Assembly: GCA_903828675.1 (NCBI GenBank)
Contig: CAIKND010000095.1
Location: 34,250-98,249, forward strand
Length of the DNA: 64,000 bases
Source: an uncultured Acidobacteriaceae bacterium
GTDB lineage: Bacteria > Acidobacteriota > Terriglobia > Terriglobales > Acidobacteriaceae
Reading direction: 5' to 3'
Position numbers and translations under genes: made by a program. The notes under the pieces were generated by a model that was given only the letters and a program-made list of their open reading frames with translations, was not told the DNA's origin and searched no databases. Positions 24,265-32,048 of the stretch are shown one piece after another. How positions within the stretch are numbered: position 1 is the first letter of the stretch; every line of letters starts with the position of its first letter.

Positions 24265-25491
24265 ATGCAATTCACTGAGGCTTTTAAACTCGCGTTGCAG
24301 TCCCTCTGGGGCAACAAGATGCGGACGATTCTGACGCTGATCGGCGTGGTCATGGGCGTCGCCTCGGTGATCATGGTCATCACGCTGGTGAACGGCGCGA
24401 ACAAGTATGTGAGCACCAAGCTGTCAGGCTATGGCGCCGACGTGTTTACCGTTACGCGCATGTCCAGCATCATCTTCTCGGCCGAGGACTACTTTAAATA
24501 CCAAAAGCGCAAGATAATACGCTTCGAGGACTACCAGGCGGTCCGGGATGGTTGCACCCTGTGCAGCGAAGTGGGCGCGATGCTCGACCGGTCCACAACC
24601 GTGGTGGCTAACAAGCACTCCAGCGACAATACCGAAATTCGCGGCTACACGTGGACCATGCTTTCGTTGAACAACATCGACATCGCGCTGGGACGCGGTT
24701 TTACTCAGGGCGACGAGGACCACGCGACGCATAACGTGATCGTAGGCTACGACATTGTGGACAACCTGCTTGGAAGCATTGATCCGCTCGGCCAGGAGAT
24801 CCGGGTAAATGGCATTCCTTATACGATTGTTGGCGTAGGCGACCGCCAGGGCAAGACACTCGGCCAGTCGCAAGATAACTGGGTGGCCGTCCCCATCACC
24901 ACCTACCAGCAAACCTACGGCTACAACGATTCGGTGAATATCTACTCGCGCGCCAATGGCGATGCCGAAGTGATGGCGCGAGCCCAGGACGAGGTCCGGG
25001 TCATTATGCGCACGCGCCGCCACGATGCGCCGGGAACGCCGGACGACTTTCAGTTAGAAACAAACGATACGTTTCTTGACATCTGGAAGCAGATCAGCGC
25101 GGTGTTTGCCTGGGTGGTGCTGGGCATTGCTTCCATTTCTCTCGTCGTTGGCGGCATTGTGATCATGAACATCATGCTGGTCTCAGTTACTGAGCGAACG
25201 CGCGAGATCGGTGTCCGCAAGGCGCTTGGAGCGAAGCAGCGCGACGTGTTGCTGCAGTTTTTGATTGAAAGCGCAACCATGTCGCTGTTAGGGGGAGCCA
25301 TCGGCGTGCTGTGCGGTGTGATCGTAGCCAAGCTTATTACGCTGATTATCGGATTTCCCACCACAGTTCAACTTTGGAGCGTGCTGCTGGGACTGTTTGT
25401 CGCCGTGGCGACAGGAATCTTTTTCGGAGTGTATCCGGCCTCGAAAGCAGCAAAGCTGGATCCAGTCGTAGCTCTCAGAGCGGAACTCTGA
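24265..25491 (+). CDS. MacB-type ABC permease, type A copy 1
   Basis: A 408-residue FtsX/MacB permease: one N-terminal span (TILTLIGVVMGVASVIMVITL), a periplasmic core domain (residues of about 50-280), and three C-terminal spans beginning FAWVVLGIASISLVVGGIVIMN, with the family motif VSVTERTREIGVRKALGAK and the closing GVYPASKAAKLDPVVALRAEL. MacB relatives work with an ABC ATPase and often an adaptor to export peptides or drugs, or act mechanically on the envelope. No ATPase is nearby. It is the same length as, and clearly paralogous to, 27249-28475, whereas the next gene is of type B. The ATG at 24265 is chosen because the paralogue starts the same way (MQFTEAFKLALQSLWGNK). Confidence 0.87.
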   Translation: MQFTEAFKLALQSLWGNKMRTILTLIGVVMGVASVIMVITLVNGANKYVSTKLSGYGADVFTVTRMSSIIFSAEDYFKYQKRKIIRFEDYQAVRDGCTLCSEVGAMLDRSTTVVANKHSSDNTEIRGYTWTMLSLNNIDIALGRGFTQGDEDHATHNVIVGYDIVDNLLGSIDPLGQEIRVNGIPYTIVGVGDRQGKTLGQSQDNWVAVPITTYQQTYGYNDSVNIYSRANGDAEVMARAQDEVRVIMRTRRHDAPGTPDDFQLETNDTFLDIWKQISAVFAWVVLGIASISLVVGGIVIMNIMLVSVTERTREIGVRKALGAKQRDVLLQFLIESATMSLLGGAIGVLCGVIVAKLITLIIGFPTTVQLWSVLLGLFVAVATGIFFGVYPASKAAKLDPVVALRAEL

Positions 25492-25499
25492 GAGCAGTT

Positions 25500-25947
25500 C
25501 TTAGTGCTCAGTTCGTAGTTGTAAATTGTTGAGCAAGAGGTGGCCTGCTTTTATGGTTCAGTCATTTCGAGATTTGGTAGTTTGGCAGCGCTCGATGCAA
25601 TCGAAATTGGCGGTCTACCATTGGACTCAGGGCTTCCCGCGCGAAGAACAATACGGTCTCACAAACCAAATCCGCCGCTCGCCGATTTCGATCCCGAGCA
25701 ATATTGCCGAAGGCCAAGGCAGATTGGGTGCTGGTGAGTTTCGGCAATTCCTCGGAATCGCACGCGGATCGAATAGCGAAGTTCAAACTCAACTTGAGAT
25801 TGCGCGTTCTCTCAAGATGGGCGACCCCAAGTTGATCGACGAGGCAGAATCTCTGTCGGACGAAATCAGAAGGATGCTCTTTGGCCTGCTCGATTCGCTC
25901 AAGGGCGCAGCAAACTGAAGACTTTGAACTACGAACTGTGAACTTAG
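25500..25947. repeat. Inverted repeats flanking the four-helix-bundle gene
   Basis: The 21-base arm at 25500-25520 (core CAGTTCGTAGTT, 25509-25520) is the reverse complement of 25927-25947 (core AACTACGAACTG, 25927-25938) with three mismatches. They enclose only the four-helix-bundle gene, inserted between two permease genes that are directly adjacent (2 to 26 bases) in the downstream copy of the cassette. This suggests a small insertion unit or MITE-like cargo. Confidence 0.6.
25553..25918 (+). CDS. Four-helix-bundle protein (23S rRNA intervening-sequence type)
   Basis: A 121-residue protein of the TIGR02436 four-helix-bundle family, whose members are encoded in some 23S rRNA intervening sequences and elsewhere as scattered paralogues; Avd of diversity-generating retroelements is a relative. 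Typical phrases are FRDLVVWQRSMQ, GLTNQIRRSPISIPSNIAEGQGR and FRQFLGIARGSNSEVQTQLEIAR. No function is established. ATG 25553 gives the usual start; TTG at 25526 would add nine residues. It interrupts a tandem permease array and is bracketed by an inverted repeat. Confidence 0.88.
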   Translation: MVQSFRDLVVWQRSMQSKLAVYHWTQGFPREEQYGLTNQIRRSPISIPSNIAEGQGRLGAGEFRQFLGIARGSNSEVQTQLEIARSLKMGDPKLIDEAESLSDEIRRMLFGLLDSLKGAAN

Positions 25948-25965
25948 AATTGTTGCGGAGCAACC

Positions 25966-27222
25966 ATGGCACGGGGACAGACTCGGGAATCGGTAAAGAT
26001 GGCGCTCGATACGCTGCGGGCGAACAAGCTGCGGTCGAGCTTGACGATCCTCGGGATCGTGATCGGCGTGACAACTGTGATCACCATTTCTTCGGTGATC
26101 AATGGACTGAACAATCGGGTGTCGGACTTTGTGAGTTCGCTGGGTTCGAATGTTTTTTGGGTGTTCCATATGCCGGTTATCGGCGTGCGGCCCACAACTG
26201 AACAACTAACGCGGAAGAAGTTGACCGTCGAAGACGTTATGGCGCTGCGCGAGCTGCCGCACGTGGTAGCTGCGGACGGAGCTCACCAGCACGTCAAGCG
26301 CCAGTTTCGCGTGGGCGATGTGGCGGTAAAGTACAACGGTAAAAAGGTTGCCGGTACTATCCTGCAGGGAGCTACCGCGGCATTCGGCGATGTGAATGAC
26401 CTGACGTTTATTCAGGGCCGCCTGTTTACCGACGAGGAAGATCAGCGCGCTGCCCATGTATGCGTTCTGGGCCACGATACCTGGGAAGAGCTTTTCGGCG
26501 ATCAGAACGCAATCGGAAAAGAAGTGACGGTTGAGAGCGGCCTCTACACCGTGATCGGTGTTCTGGACAAGCGCAAGCAACCGTTCGGCGGCGGCAAGAA
26601 TCCCAACGACAATACCGTCGATTTCCCCATGGGAACCTTCCACAACCTGCATCCTGAAGATCTGGACCTATGGGTCAGCGTGAAGTACGACGACCCAAAG
26701 AATAAGGCACTGGTGGAGGAGGAGATTCGCGAATTAATGCGCATCCGCCGCAAGGTAAAGACGCAGGCGGACGACAACTTCGAGATCTTTGGGCCGGACT
26801 CGCTTACCAAGCTGTGGGGCCAGCTTACGGGTGGGCTGGTGGCGTTCATGATCGCCGTCTCCAGCGTTGGCCTTATGGTGGGCGGTGTAGGCGTGATGAA
26901 CATCATGCTGGTGAGCGTGACCGAGCGGACTCGCGAAATCGGCATCCGCAAGGCGATCGGCGCAACCAGGCGAACTATCCTGACCCAATTCACTACAGAG
27001 GCAGTAACTCTGTGCGCCATTGGAGGGGTGGTGGGTGTAATCGTGGGTGCGATCCTCACTTGGATCGTCTACTTCCTGCCCATCGGCCTGCCTGCTACGC
27101 TCTCAACCATGTGGGTCTTGATCGGCTTTGGCGTCTCCTGCGCCATCGGGCTGATCTTCGGTATCTATCCGGCGTGGAAGGCCGCGAACCTGGACCCCAT
27201 CGAGGCTTTAAGGTATGAATAG
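25966..27222 (+). CDS. MacB-type ABC permease, type B copy 1
   Basis: A 418-residue MacB/FtsX-type permease with the N-terminal span (SLTILGIVIGVTTVITISSVI), a periplasmic domain, and three C-terminal spans (VAFMIAVSSVGLMVGGVGVMN; AIGGVVGVIVGAILTWIVYF; MWVLIGFGVSCAIGLIFGIYP). Motif VSVTERTREIGIRKAIGAT and ending AWKAANLDPIEALRYE. It is the same length as 28478-29734 and distinct from the type A genes, so A and B may form a heterodimeric permease. GGAGCAACC precedes the ATG. Confidence 0.87.
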   Translation: MARGQTRESVKMALDTLRANKLRSSLTILGIVIGVTTVITISSVINGLNNRVSDFVSSLGSNVFWVFHMPVIGVRPTTEQLTRKKLTVEDVMALRELPHVVAADGAHQHVKRQFRVGDVAVKYNGKKVAGTILQGATAAFGDVNDLTFIQGRLFTDEEDQRAAHVCVLGHDTWEELFGDQNAIGKEVTVESGLYTVIGVLDKRKQPFGGGKNPNDNTVDFPMGTFHNLHPEDLDLWVSVKYDDPKNKALVEEEIRELMRIRRKVKTQADDNFEIFGPDSLTKLWGQLTGGLVAFMIAVSSVGLMVGGVGVMNIMLVSVTERTREIGIRKAIGATRRTILTQFTTEAVTLCAIGGVVGVIVGAILTWIVYFLPIGLPATLSTMWVLIGFGVSCAIGLIFGIYPAWKAANLDPIEALRYE

Positions 27223-27248
27223 CTAGAACCTGTTACAGTGGGGCGGCT

Positions 27249-28475
27249 ATGCAGTTCAGTGAGGCATTCAAACTCGCGCTGCAATCCCTGTGGGGCAACA
27301 AACTCCGCACGATTCTCACGCTGCTCGGAGTTGTGATCGGGGTTGCGTCAGTGATCACCGTGGTCACCCTGACCAACGGCGCCGAGCAATTTGTAACCAC
27401 AAAGATCAACACCTACGGCGCCAGCGTGGTTACGGTCAGCAAGATGCCGCAGACCTTCATCACGCTCGATGAGTATCTCTCGTTCCAAAAGCGGAGAGAC
27501 GTTACCATCGACGACTACAGGGCCATCCTTTCCGACTGCAAATCCTGCGTGTCTGTCGGCGCAACGCGCAGTAGCGTCGGGAAGGTCGTTTACGGCACCA
27601 AATCCACAACGGACACCAACATTCGCGGCTGGACGTGGACCATGCCGCCGATTTCGAATCTCAATATCGAGGAGGGCCGGTCGTATACCGAGACCGAGGA
27701 CGAGCATAGTGCGCACGTGGCCATCGTGGGCTCCGACGTGGTTGAGAACGTGCTCGGCTTCGGCGACCCGATCGGCAAGGAAATCCGCGTCGATGGCGCG
27801 GCCTACACGGTGATTGGGGTAGGCGAACACCAGGGGAAGATGCTGGGTCAGAGCATGGATAACTGGGTAGCCATTCCACTCACGGCATTTCTGCATACTT
27901 ACGGCGCTCACCAAAGCATGACTGTGTTTGTAAATGCGGGCGGGGGCGGCGAAGTGATGGATGCGGTATCCGACGAGCTGCGCGTGATTATGCGTGCTCG
28001 ACGGCACCTGGCTCCGGGCGCCCCAGACACTTTTTCGATTGATACGAGCGCGACCTTTCAGAACCTTCTGGGTAAAATCATCAATAGTTTCGGTGCTGTG
28101 GTGGTGGCGATTGCAGCCGTTTCCCTGGTCATCGGCGGCATCGTCATTATGAACATCATGCTGGTCTCGGTCACCGAGCGCACCAGGGAGATTGGAGTCC
28201 GCAAGGCACTGGGCGCGCGCCGCAACGATATCCTGCTTCAGTTTCTGATCGAGTCCGCAACCATGTCCCTTGTCGGAGGGGTGCTGGGTGTAATTGCAGG
28301 CATAAGTGCAGCCAAAATCATTACCTTGGCCATTGATTTTCCATCGGCGGTCCAGTTCTGGTCCATCCTGGTGAGCTTGTTCGTTGCCACCAGCGTCGGC
28401 TTGTTTTTCGGAGTTTACCCGGCGCACAAGGCCGCGCAACTCGATCCGATTACGGCCTTGCGAGCGGAGCTATAG
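27249..28475 (+). CDS. MacB-type ABC permease, type A copy 2
   Basis: A 408-residue paralogue of the gene at 24265, equal in length and alike throughout: opening MQFSEAFKLALQSLWGNKLRT, periplasmic segments such as GWTWTMPPISNLNIEEGRSYTE against GYTWTMLSLNNIDIALGRGFTQ, and the C-terminal VSVTERTREIGVRKALGAR and GVYPAHKAAQLDPITALRAEL. Even the codons of the first 50 bases are close. This indicates tandem duplication of an A-B cassette. The stop is two bases before the type B partner's start. Confidence 0.87.
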   Translation: MQFSEAFKLALQSLWGNKLRTILTLLGVVIGVASVITVVTLTNGAEQFVTTKINTYGASVVTVSKMPQTFITLDEYLSFQKRRDVTIDDYRAILSDCKSCVSVGATRSSVGKVVYGTKSTTDTNIRGWTWTMPPISNLNIEEGRSYTETEDEHSAHVAIVGSDVVENVLGFGDPIGKEIRVDGAAYTVIGVGEHQGKMLGQSMDNWVAIPLTAFLHTYGAHQSMTVFVNAGGGGEVMDAVSDELRVIMRARRHLAPGAPDTFSIDTSATFQNLLGKIINSFGAVVVAIAAVSLVIGGIVIMNIMLVSVTERTREIGVRKALGARRNDILLQFLIESATMSLVGGVLGVIAGISAAKIITLAIDFPSAVQFWSILVSLFVATSVGLFFGVYPAHKAAQLDPITALRAEL

Positions 28476-28477
28476 TC

Positions 28478-29734
28478 ATGCGGCTGAGCGACTCAAAAGA
28501 ATCGGTTCGGATGGCGCTGGACACCCTGCGCAAGAATAAACTGCGTTCCGGCCTTACGATTCTGGGCATCTCGATAGGCATCTCCACGGTGATTCTTATC
28601 TCCTCGGCCATCAATGGGCTCAACACCAATATCGACCAGTTCGTCCGCTCGCTGGGCACCAACGATTTGTGGGTCTTCCGCTTTGAACCGTTTGGACGGC
28701 GTCCGACGACGGCGGAACTCAATCGCAAGCAGCTCACCTATGAGGACGGCGTTGCGATGCGCAGCCTGCCTCATGTTCTTGCCGTCGATCCCGCCCTCAC
28801 CTACCAGAATTTCCAATTGGGCATCGGCAATGTATCTCTAAAACACGGTACACATAAGATTCAAAACACCATTATTTATGGCGACACATCGGCGGTAAAA
28901 GAGACCAACGATATCGAGATGCTGGAAGGCCGCATGTGGACCGAGTCGGAAGAGGAGCATAGCTCCAACGTGGTGGTTCTGGGCCACGACTCCGCGGAGG
29001 ACCTGTTCCCCGATGAATCGCCGCTGGGCAAGGATCTGGAATGCGGCGGCGACGTGTTTACGGTGATTGGCGTACTCGACGTGCAGCCGCAGCCGTTCGG
29101 AAGCGGGCGCAATACGCAGGACAACTCCGCCTACTTCCCGCTTGGAACGTTCCACAAGATCCACCCGGAGATCAAAGACTTCTGGATCACCGTGAAGTAT
29201 GACGATGCCGCCAATAAGGACCTTGTTACCGAAGAAATTCGCGAGCTTCTCCGCGTCCGGCGAAGGGTCCGCCTGGAACAGGACGATAACTTCGCGATCT
29301 TCAGTCCAGAGTCCCTGACGCGCTTGTGGAATCAGTTGACCGGCGGCCTGTTTCTGTTTATGGTGGCCGTTTCTTCAGTCGGACTGATGGTTGGCGGCGT
29401 CGGCGTGATGAACATCATGCTGGTGTCGGTTACCGAGCGAACCCGGGAGATAGGTGTCCGCAAAGCCATTGGGGCAACCAAAAAGAATATCCTCCTGCAA
29501 TTCACTCTGGAGGCTGTGACCCTCTGCATGGTTGGCGGCCTGCTCGGCATCCTTGCGGGGGCTCTCTTTACCTTGATTTTGCATTTTGCCGTGTCGTTCC
29601 TCCATGCCGCACTTTCAGTCACCTGGGTGGTTGTCGCCTTCGCGGTCTCCTTTGCCATCGGCCTCGTGTTTGGGATCTACCCTGCATGGAAGGCGGCCTC
29701 GATGGACCCCATTGAAGCGCTCCGCTACGAATAG
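28478..29734 (+). CDS. MacB-type ABC permease, type B copy 2
   Basis: A 418-residue paralogue of 25966-27222 (same length, NKLRSGLTILGISIGISTVI, PTTAELNRKQLTYEDGVAM against PTTEQLTRKKLTVEDVMAL, and the same closing DPIEALRYE). Topology is one N-terminal plus three C-terminal spans with a periplasmic domain of about 230 residues. It lies two bases after its type A partner, consistent with co-translation. No adaptor (HlyD/MacA) or ATPase gene is within the window. Confidence 0.87.
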   Translation: MRLSDSKESVRMALDTLRKNKLRSGLTILGISIGISTVILISSAINGLNTNIDQFVRSLGTNDLWVFRFEPFGRRPTTAELNRKQLTYEDGVAMRSLPHVLAVDPALTYQNFQLGIGNVSLKHGTHKIQNTIIYGDTSAVKETNDIEMLEGRMWTESEEEHSSNVVVLGHDSAEDLFPDESPLGKDLECGGDVFTVIGVLDVQPQPFGSGRNTQDNSAYFPLGTFHKIHPEIKDFWITVKYDDAANKDLVTEEIRELLRVRRRVRLEQDDNFAIFSPESLTRLWNQLTGGLFLFMVAVSSVGLMVGGVGVMNIMLVSVTERTREIGVRKAIGATKKNILLQFTLEAVTLCMVGGLLGILAGALFTLILHFAVSFLHAALSVTWVVVAFAVSFAIGLVFGIYPAWKAASMDPIEALRYE

Positions 29735-29878
29735 CTTATAAAACCTGAAAAATAGCGCACCCAGTCTCATGAGAACCACGGGAACTTCCCGCCCAAGTCG
29801 TCACGGCAGACTGGCGACTGCGCCTTCGTGCGGGCGGCGTTCCGGATTGGCAATGTGATTTGCGCCGTCACACGAGGG

Positions 29879-29894
29879 TGTAACCGCCGTCACA
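29879..29894 (+). promoter_or_regulatory. CRP/FNR-family-like operator
   Basis: TGTAA-CCGCCG-TCACA matches the CRP consensus TGTGA-N6-TCACA at nine of ten half-site positions with the exact six-base spacer. Its centre is about 70 bases upstream of the predicted start of transcription, a class I activator position. A second, wider pair TGTGA-N9-TCACA lies at 29854-29872. Confidence 0.45.
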
Positions 29895-29920
29895 GACCCG
29901 AGTTCTTTGCGGTAGTTATT

Positions 29921-29949
29921 TTGAACGGGATCCGTCGAAATTGGATAAA
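29921..29949 (+). promoter_or_regulatory. Candidate sigma-70-type promoter of the respiratory gene run
   Basis: TTGAAC (29921-29926), 17-base spacer, GATAAA (29944-29949); each box matches four of six consensus positions. It lies 95 bases upstream of the first gene of the cluster and downstream of the CRP/FNR-like site. Confidence 0.4.
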
Positions 29950-30043
29950 AACACTCCAAAAGAAATATAACCAAAAACCCGCGCGGCGAACTCTATTGAC
30001 CAAGCCGCCTGGAATGAAAAAGCAAGGGCATGAGGCAGGTTGT

Positions 30044-30244
30044 ATGGAACTGACGTGGATTGCCATTGCGGCCAGTTTGCTGATGGGTGGCGGTGCGCTG
30101 CTGATCTTCATCTGGGCAGCCCGCAGCCACCAGTTCCGCAGATTTGAAGACGTGAAATACCAGGTGTTCTGGTCGGACCTGCAGGAGCCGCCAAAAGCAC
30201 CCGCAAAGGAGCAGAAGCATGGCAGCAGCACCAAAAAGGATTGA
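30044..30244 (+). CDS. CcoS-like small membrane protein of cbb3 oxidase assembly
   Basis: A 66-residue protein with one span ([23 protein letters not shown]) directly followed by [19 protein letters not shown], which matches the CcoS pattern of a short hydrophobic helix, then a W-x-x-R-x-x-QF-x-D-like segment and an acidic/Pro tail. CcoS is needed to insert cofactors into cbb3 oxidase. The ATG at 30044 is supported by GAGGCAGG just upstream. Its 3' end overlaps the Rieske gene by 26 bases. The weak point is its small size. Confidence 0.65.
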   Translation: MELTWIAIAASLLMGGGALLIFIWAARSHQFRRFEDVKYQVFWSDLQEPPKAPAKEQKHGSSTKKD

Positions 30245-30710
30245 ACACGGGGAACCCGAAGAACGGCAGATCCCGCGCCGGCACATGCTGGCGTGGTTGA
30301 GCGGAGTGGGCGTTGTGGGCTCGCTGCTGACCGGCGTCTTCTCGAGTCTCGTGTTTCTAAAGCCGCGCGCCACGTATGGGCAGCCCAACCGATTTCGCAT
30401 CGGGCGGCCCGAAGAATTTCCGCCGGGAGCGCGCATGGCCATCGACACCAAGCGGGTGTGCATTGTGCGCGAGGGCGACAAGGTGGCGGCAATCTCGACC
30501 ACCTGCACTCATCTGGGCTGCATCGTAGCTCCGTCCGCGACCGGTTTCCAGTGCCCCTGCCATGGCTCCCAGTTTGACGTAGATGGCAATGTGACCGGCG
30601 GGCCGGCACCCAAAGCCCTGTCGTGGTTCCAGGTGACGCTGACTCCCAGCGGCGAGCTTGAAGTGGACAAGGACAACGAAATCCAGACGGGAACGTACCT
30701 GAGCGTATGA
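30219..30710 (+). CDS. Rieske iron-sulfur protein of a cytochrome bc complex
   Basis: A 163-residue Rieske protein carrying the [2Fe-2S] cluster that takes electrons from quinol. Basic N-terminus, one span at about residues 24-47 ([24 protein letters not shown]), then the cluster-binding loops CTHLGC (C96, H98, C101) and CPCHGS (C112, C114, H115): C96, H98, C112 and H115 bind iron and C101-C114 would form the stabilising disulfide. The Gly-rich [16 protein letters not shown] loop follows. AAAGGAG supports ATG 30219. It overlaps cytochrome b by four bases (ATGA). Confidence 0.94.
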   Translation: MAAAPKRIEHGEPEERQIPRRHMLAWLSGVGVVGSLLTGVFSSLVFLKPRATYGQPNRFRIGRPEEFPPGARMAIDTKRVCIVREGDKVAAISTTCTHLGCIVAPSATGFQCPCHGSQFDVDGNVTGGPAPKALSWFQVTLTPSGELEVDKDNEIQTGTYLSV

Positions 30711-32020
30711 GCAAAGAAGCGAAATCCAAGGGCAAGATCCTGGTCGACTTTCCCACGAATGTGGTCAAGTCCATCTTCCGCAATCCCTTGCCGTCGTCAG
30801 ACCGCGGGCGGGCTGCCACCAGCTTTACCAACTTCTTTCTGCACATTCAGCCGGTCAGGGTGAGCCGTCAGGCTTTGCGGCCCACGTACACCATGGGCCT
30901 GGGACTGATCAGCTTTTTCCTGTTCGTCATCCTCACGGTGACCGGCATCCTGCTGATGTTTTATTACGTGCCCTCGACGACACAGGCTTACGGGCGGATG
31001 CTCGATCTGCGCAGTTCGGTGGCGTTCGGCGTGATTTTGCGCAACATGCACCGGTGGTCGGCGCACGCCATGGTGGCCACGGTGTTCCTGCACATGTGCC
31101 GCGTGTTCTTTACCGGCTCCTACAAGCCGCCGCGCGAGTTCAACTGGAACATCGGCGTAGCGCTGTTTTTGCTCACGCTGCTCTCGAGCTTTACCGGCTA
31201 CCTGCTGCCCTGGGATCAATTGGCGTTCTGGGCTATCACCGTGGGCACATCGATTGCCGGTTATGCGCCTTTCATCGGTAAGGAGCTGAAGTTCATCCTG
31301 CTGGGCGACGCCACGGTTGGTCAGGAAGCGCTGCTCCGCTTCTACGTTCTGCACGTGGTGGTTCTGCCGCTGGTGCTGTCGCTCTTTGTGGCGGTGCACT
31401 TCTGGCGTATTCGCAAGGACGGCGGCCTGGCCAAGCCTGAGGAAGCCGAACTCAAGCCGAAGCCGGCCGCGACCCTCGCGCCCGCTGAAGGCGAGCCCGG
31501 ATTCGTTGTCTCCACCAACATCACGGCGATGGAAGTCGATCCGGTCCGCAGGTTCAGCATTCAAGGGCTGGTGCGCGGTCCCTTCGTCAAGGTCGGCAAG
31601 CTTGAGGAAGATACCGTCTTCAGCTGGCCCAATCTGCTTATTGCCGAGTTGTTCGTTCTGCTGCTCACCATTGTGGGCGTGCTGGTGGTTTCGTGGTTCT
31701 TCAACGCGCCGCTGGAGCAGCCGGTCAACGTGATGCATCCGCCCAATCCGGCAAAGGCGCCGTGGTACTTCCTGGGATTGCAGGAGCAGGTGAGCTATTC
31801 GGCATTCTGGGGCGGCATCGGCGTGCCGGGTATCGAGTTGTTGCTGCTGATGCTGCTGCCCTACTTCGACCGTAGCAAGGCCGGCGTTGGACGCTGGTTT
31901 GCCCGGCAACGAATTTTGGCGAATTCGCTGTTTCTTGTGTTCGTGATCGCGAACGTGATCTTGATCGTAATTGGCACTTTCTTCCGTGGCGCGAACTGGC
32001 AGTTCGTGTCGCCATTCTGA
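30707..32020 (+). CDS. Cytochrome b (fused b6/subunit IV type) of a bc complex
   Basis: A 437-residue cytochrome b joining the b6-like half (first four helices with haem-ligand histidines in [11 protein letters not shown] and [20 protein letters not shown]) and the subunit-IV-like half, through a linker rich in Ala/Pro/Glu (residues 240-265). The quinol-site loop of the second half reads [14 protein letters not shown]: the Glu of the classical PEWY motif is replaced by Ala351. That variation is seen in the sequence; related bc complexes from deep-branching bacteria also show it, to my recollection. It receives electrons from menaquinol and passes them through the Rieske protein and haems b. 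Confidence 0.93.
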   Translation: MSKEAKSKGKILVDFPTNVVKSIFRNPLPSSDRGRAATSFTNFFLHIQPVRVSRQALRPTYTMGLGLISFFLFVILTVTGILLMFYYVPSTTQAYGRMLDLRSSVAFGVILRNMHRWSAHAMVATVFLHMCRVFFTGSYKPPREFNWNIGVALFLLTLLSSFTGYLLPWDQLAFWAITVGTSIAGYAPFIGKELKFILLGDATVGQEALLRFYVLHVVVLPLVLSLFVAVHFWRIRKDGGLAKPEEAELKPKPAATLAPAEGEPGFVVSTNITAMEVDPVRRFSIQGLVRGPFVKVGKLEEDTVFSWPNLLIAELFVLLLTIVGVLVVSWFFNAPLEQPVNVMHPPNPAKAPWYFLGLQEQVSYSAFWGGIGVPGIELLLLMLLPYFDRSKAGVGRWFARQRILANSLFLVFVIANVILIVIGTFFRGANWQFVSPF

Positions 32021-32048
32021 GGCGTTTCGTCCAGAGGAGTTTTTTCTT

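Larger units (their letters stand above)
29735..30043. other. 309-base gap holding the respiratory operon promoter region
   Basis: No gene is supported here; the open frame from 29828 is only an upstream extension of the ccoS-like gene. It contains a CRP/FNR-like palindrome at 29879-29894 and a sigma-70-like promoter at 29921-29949 (listed separately), followed by an AT-rich leader of about 90 bases. Confidence 0.5.

Noticed and set aside
29854..29872. TGTGA-N9-TCACA as a main CRP site
   Set aside because: The spacer is nine bases instead of six; only the neighbouring N6 site was kept as the candidate.
30797..31909. A 370-residue open frame antisense to cytochrome b
   Set aside because: It mirrors the codon pattern of the real gene, is rich in His, Gln and Arg as antisense frames are, and has no recognisable domain.
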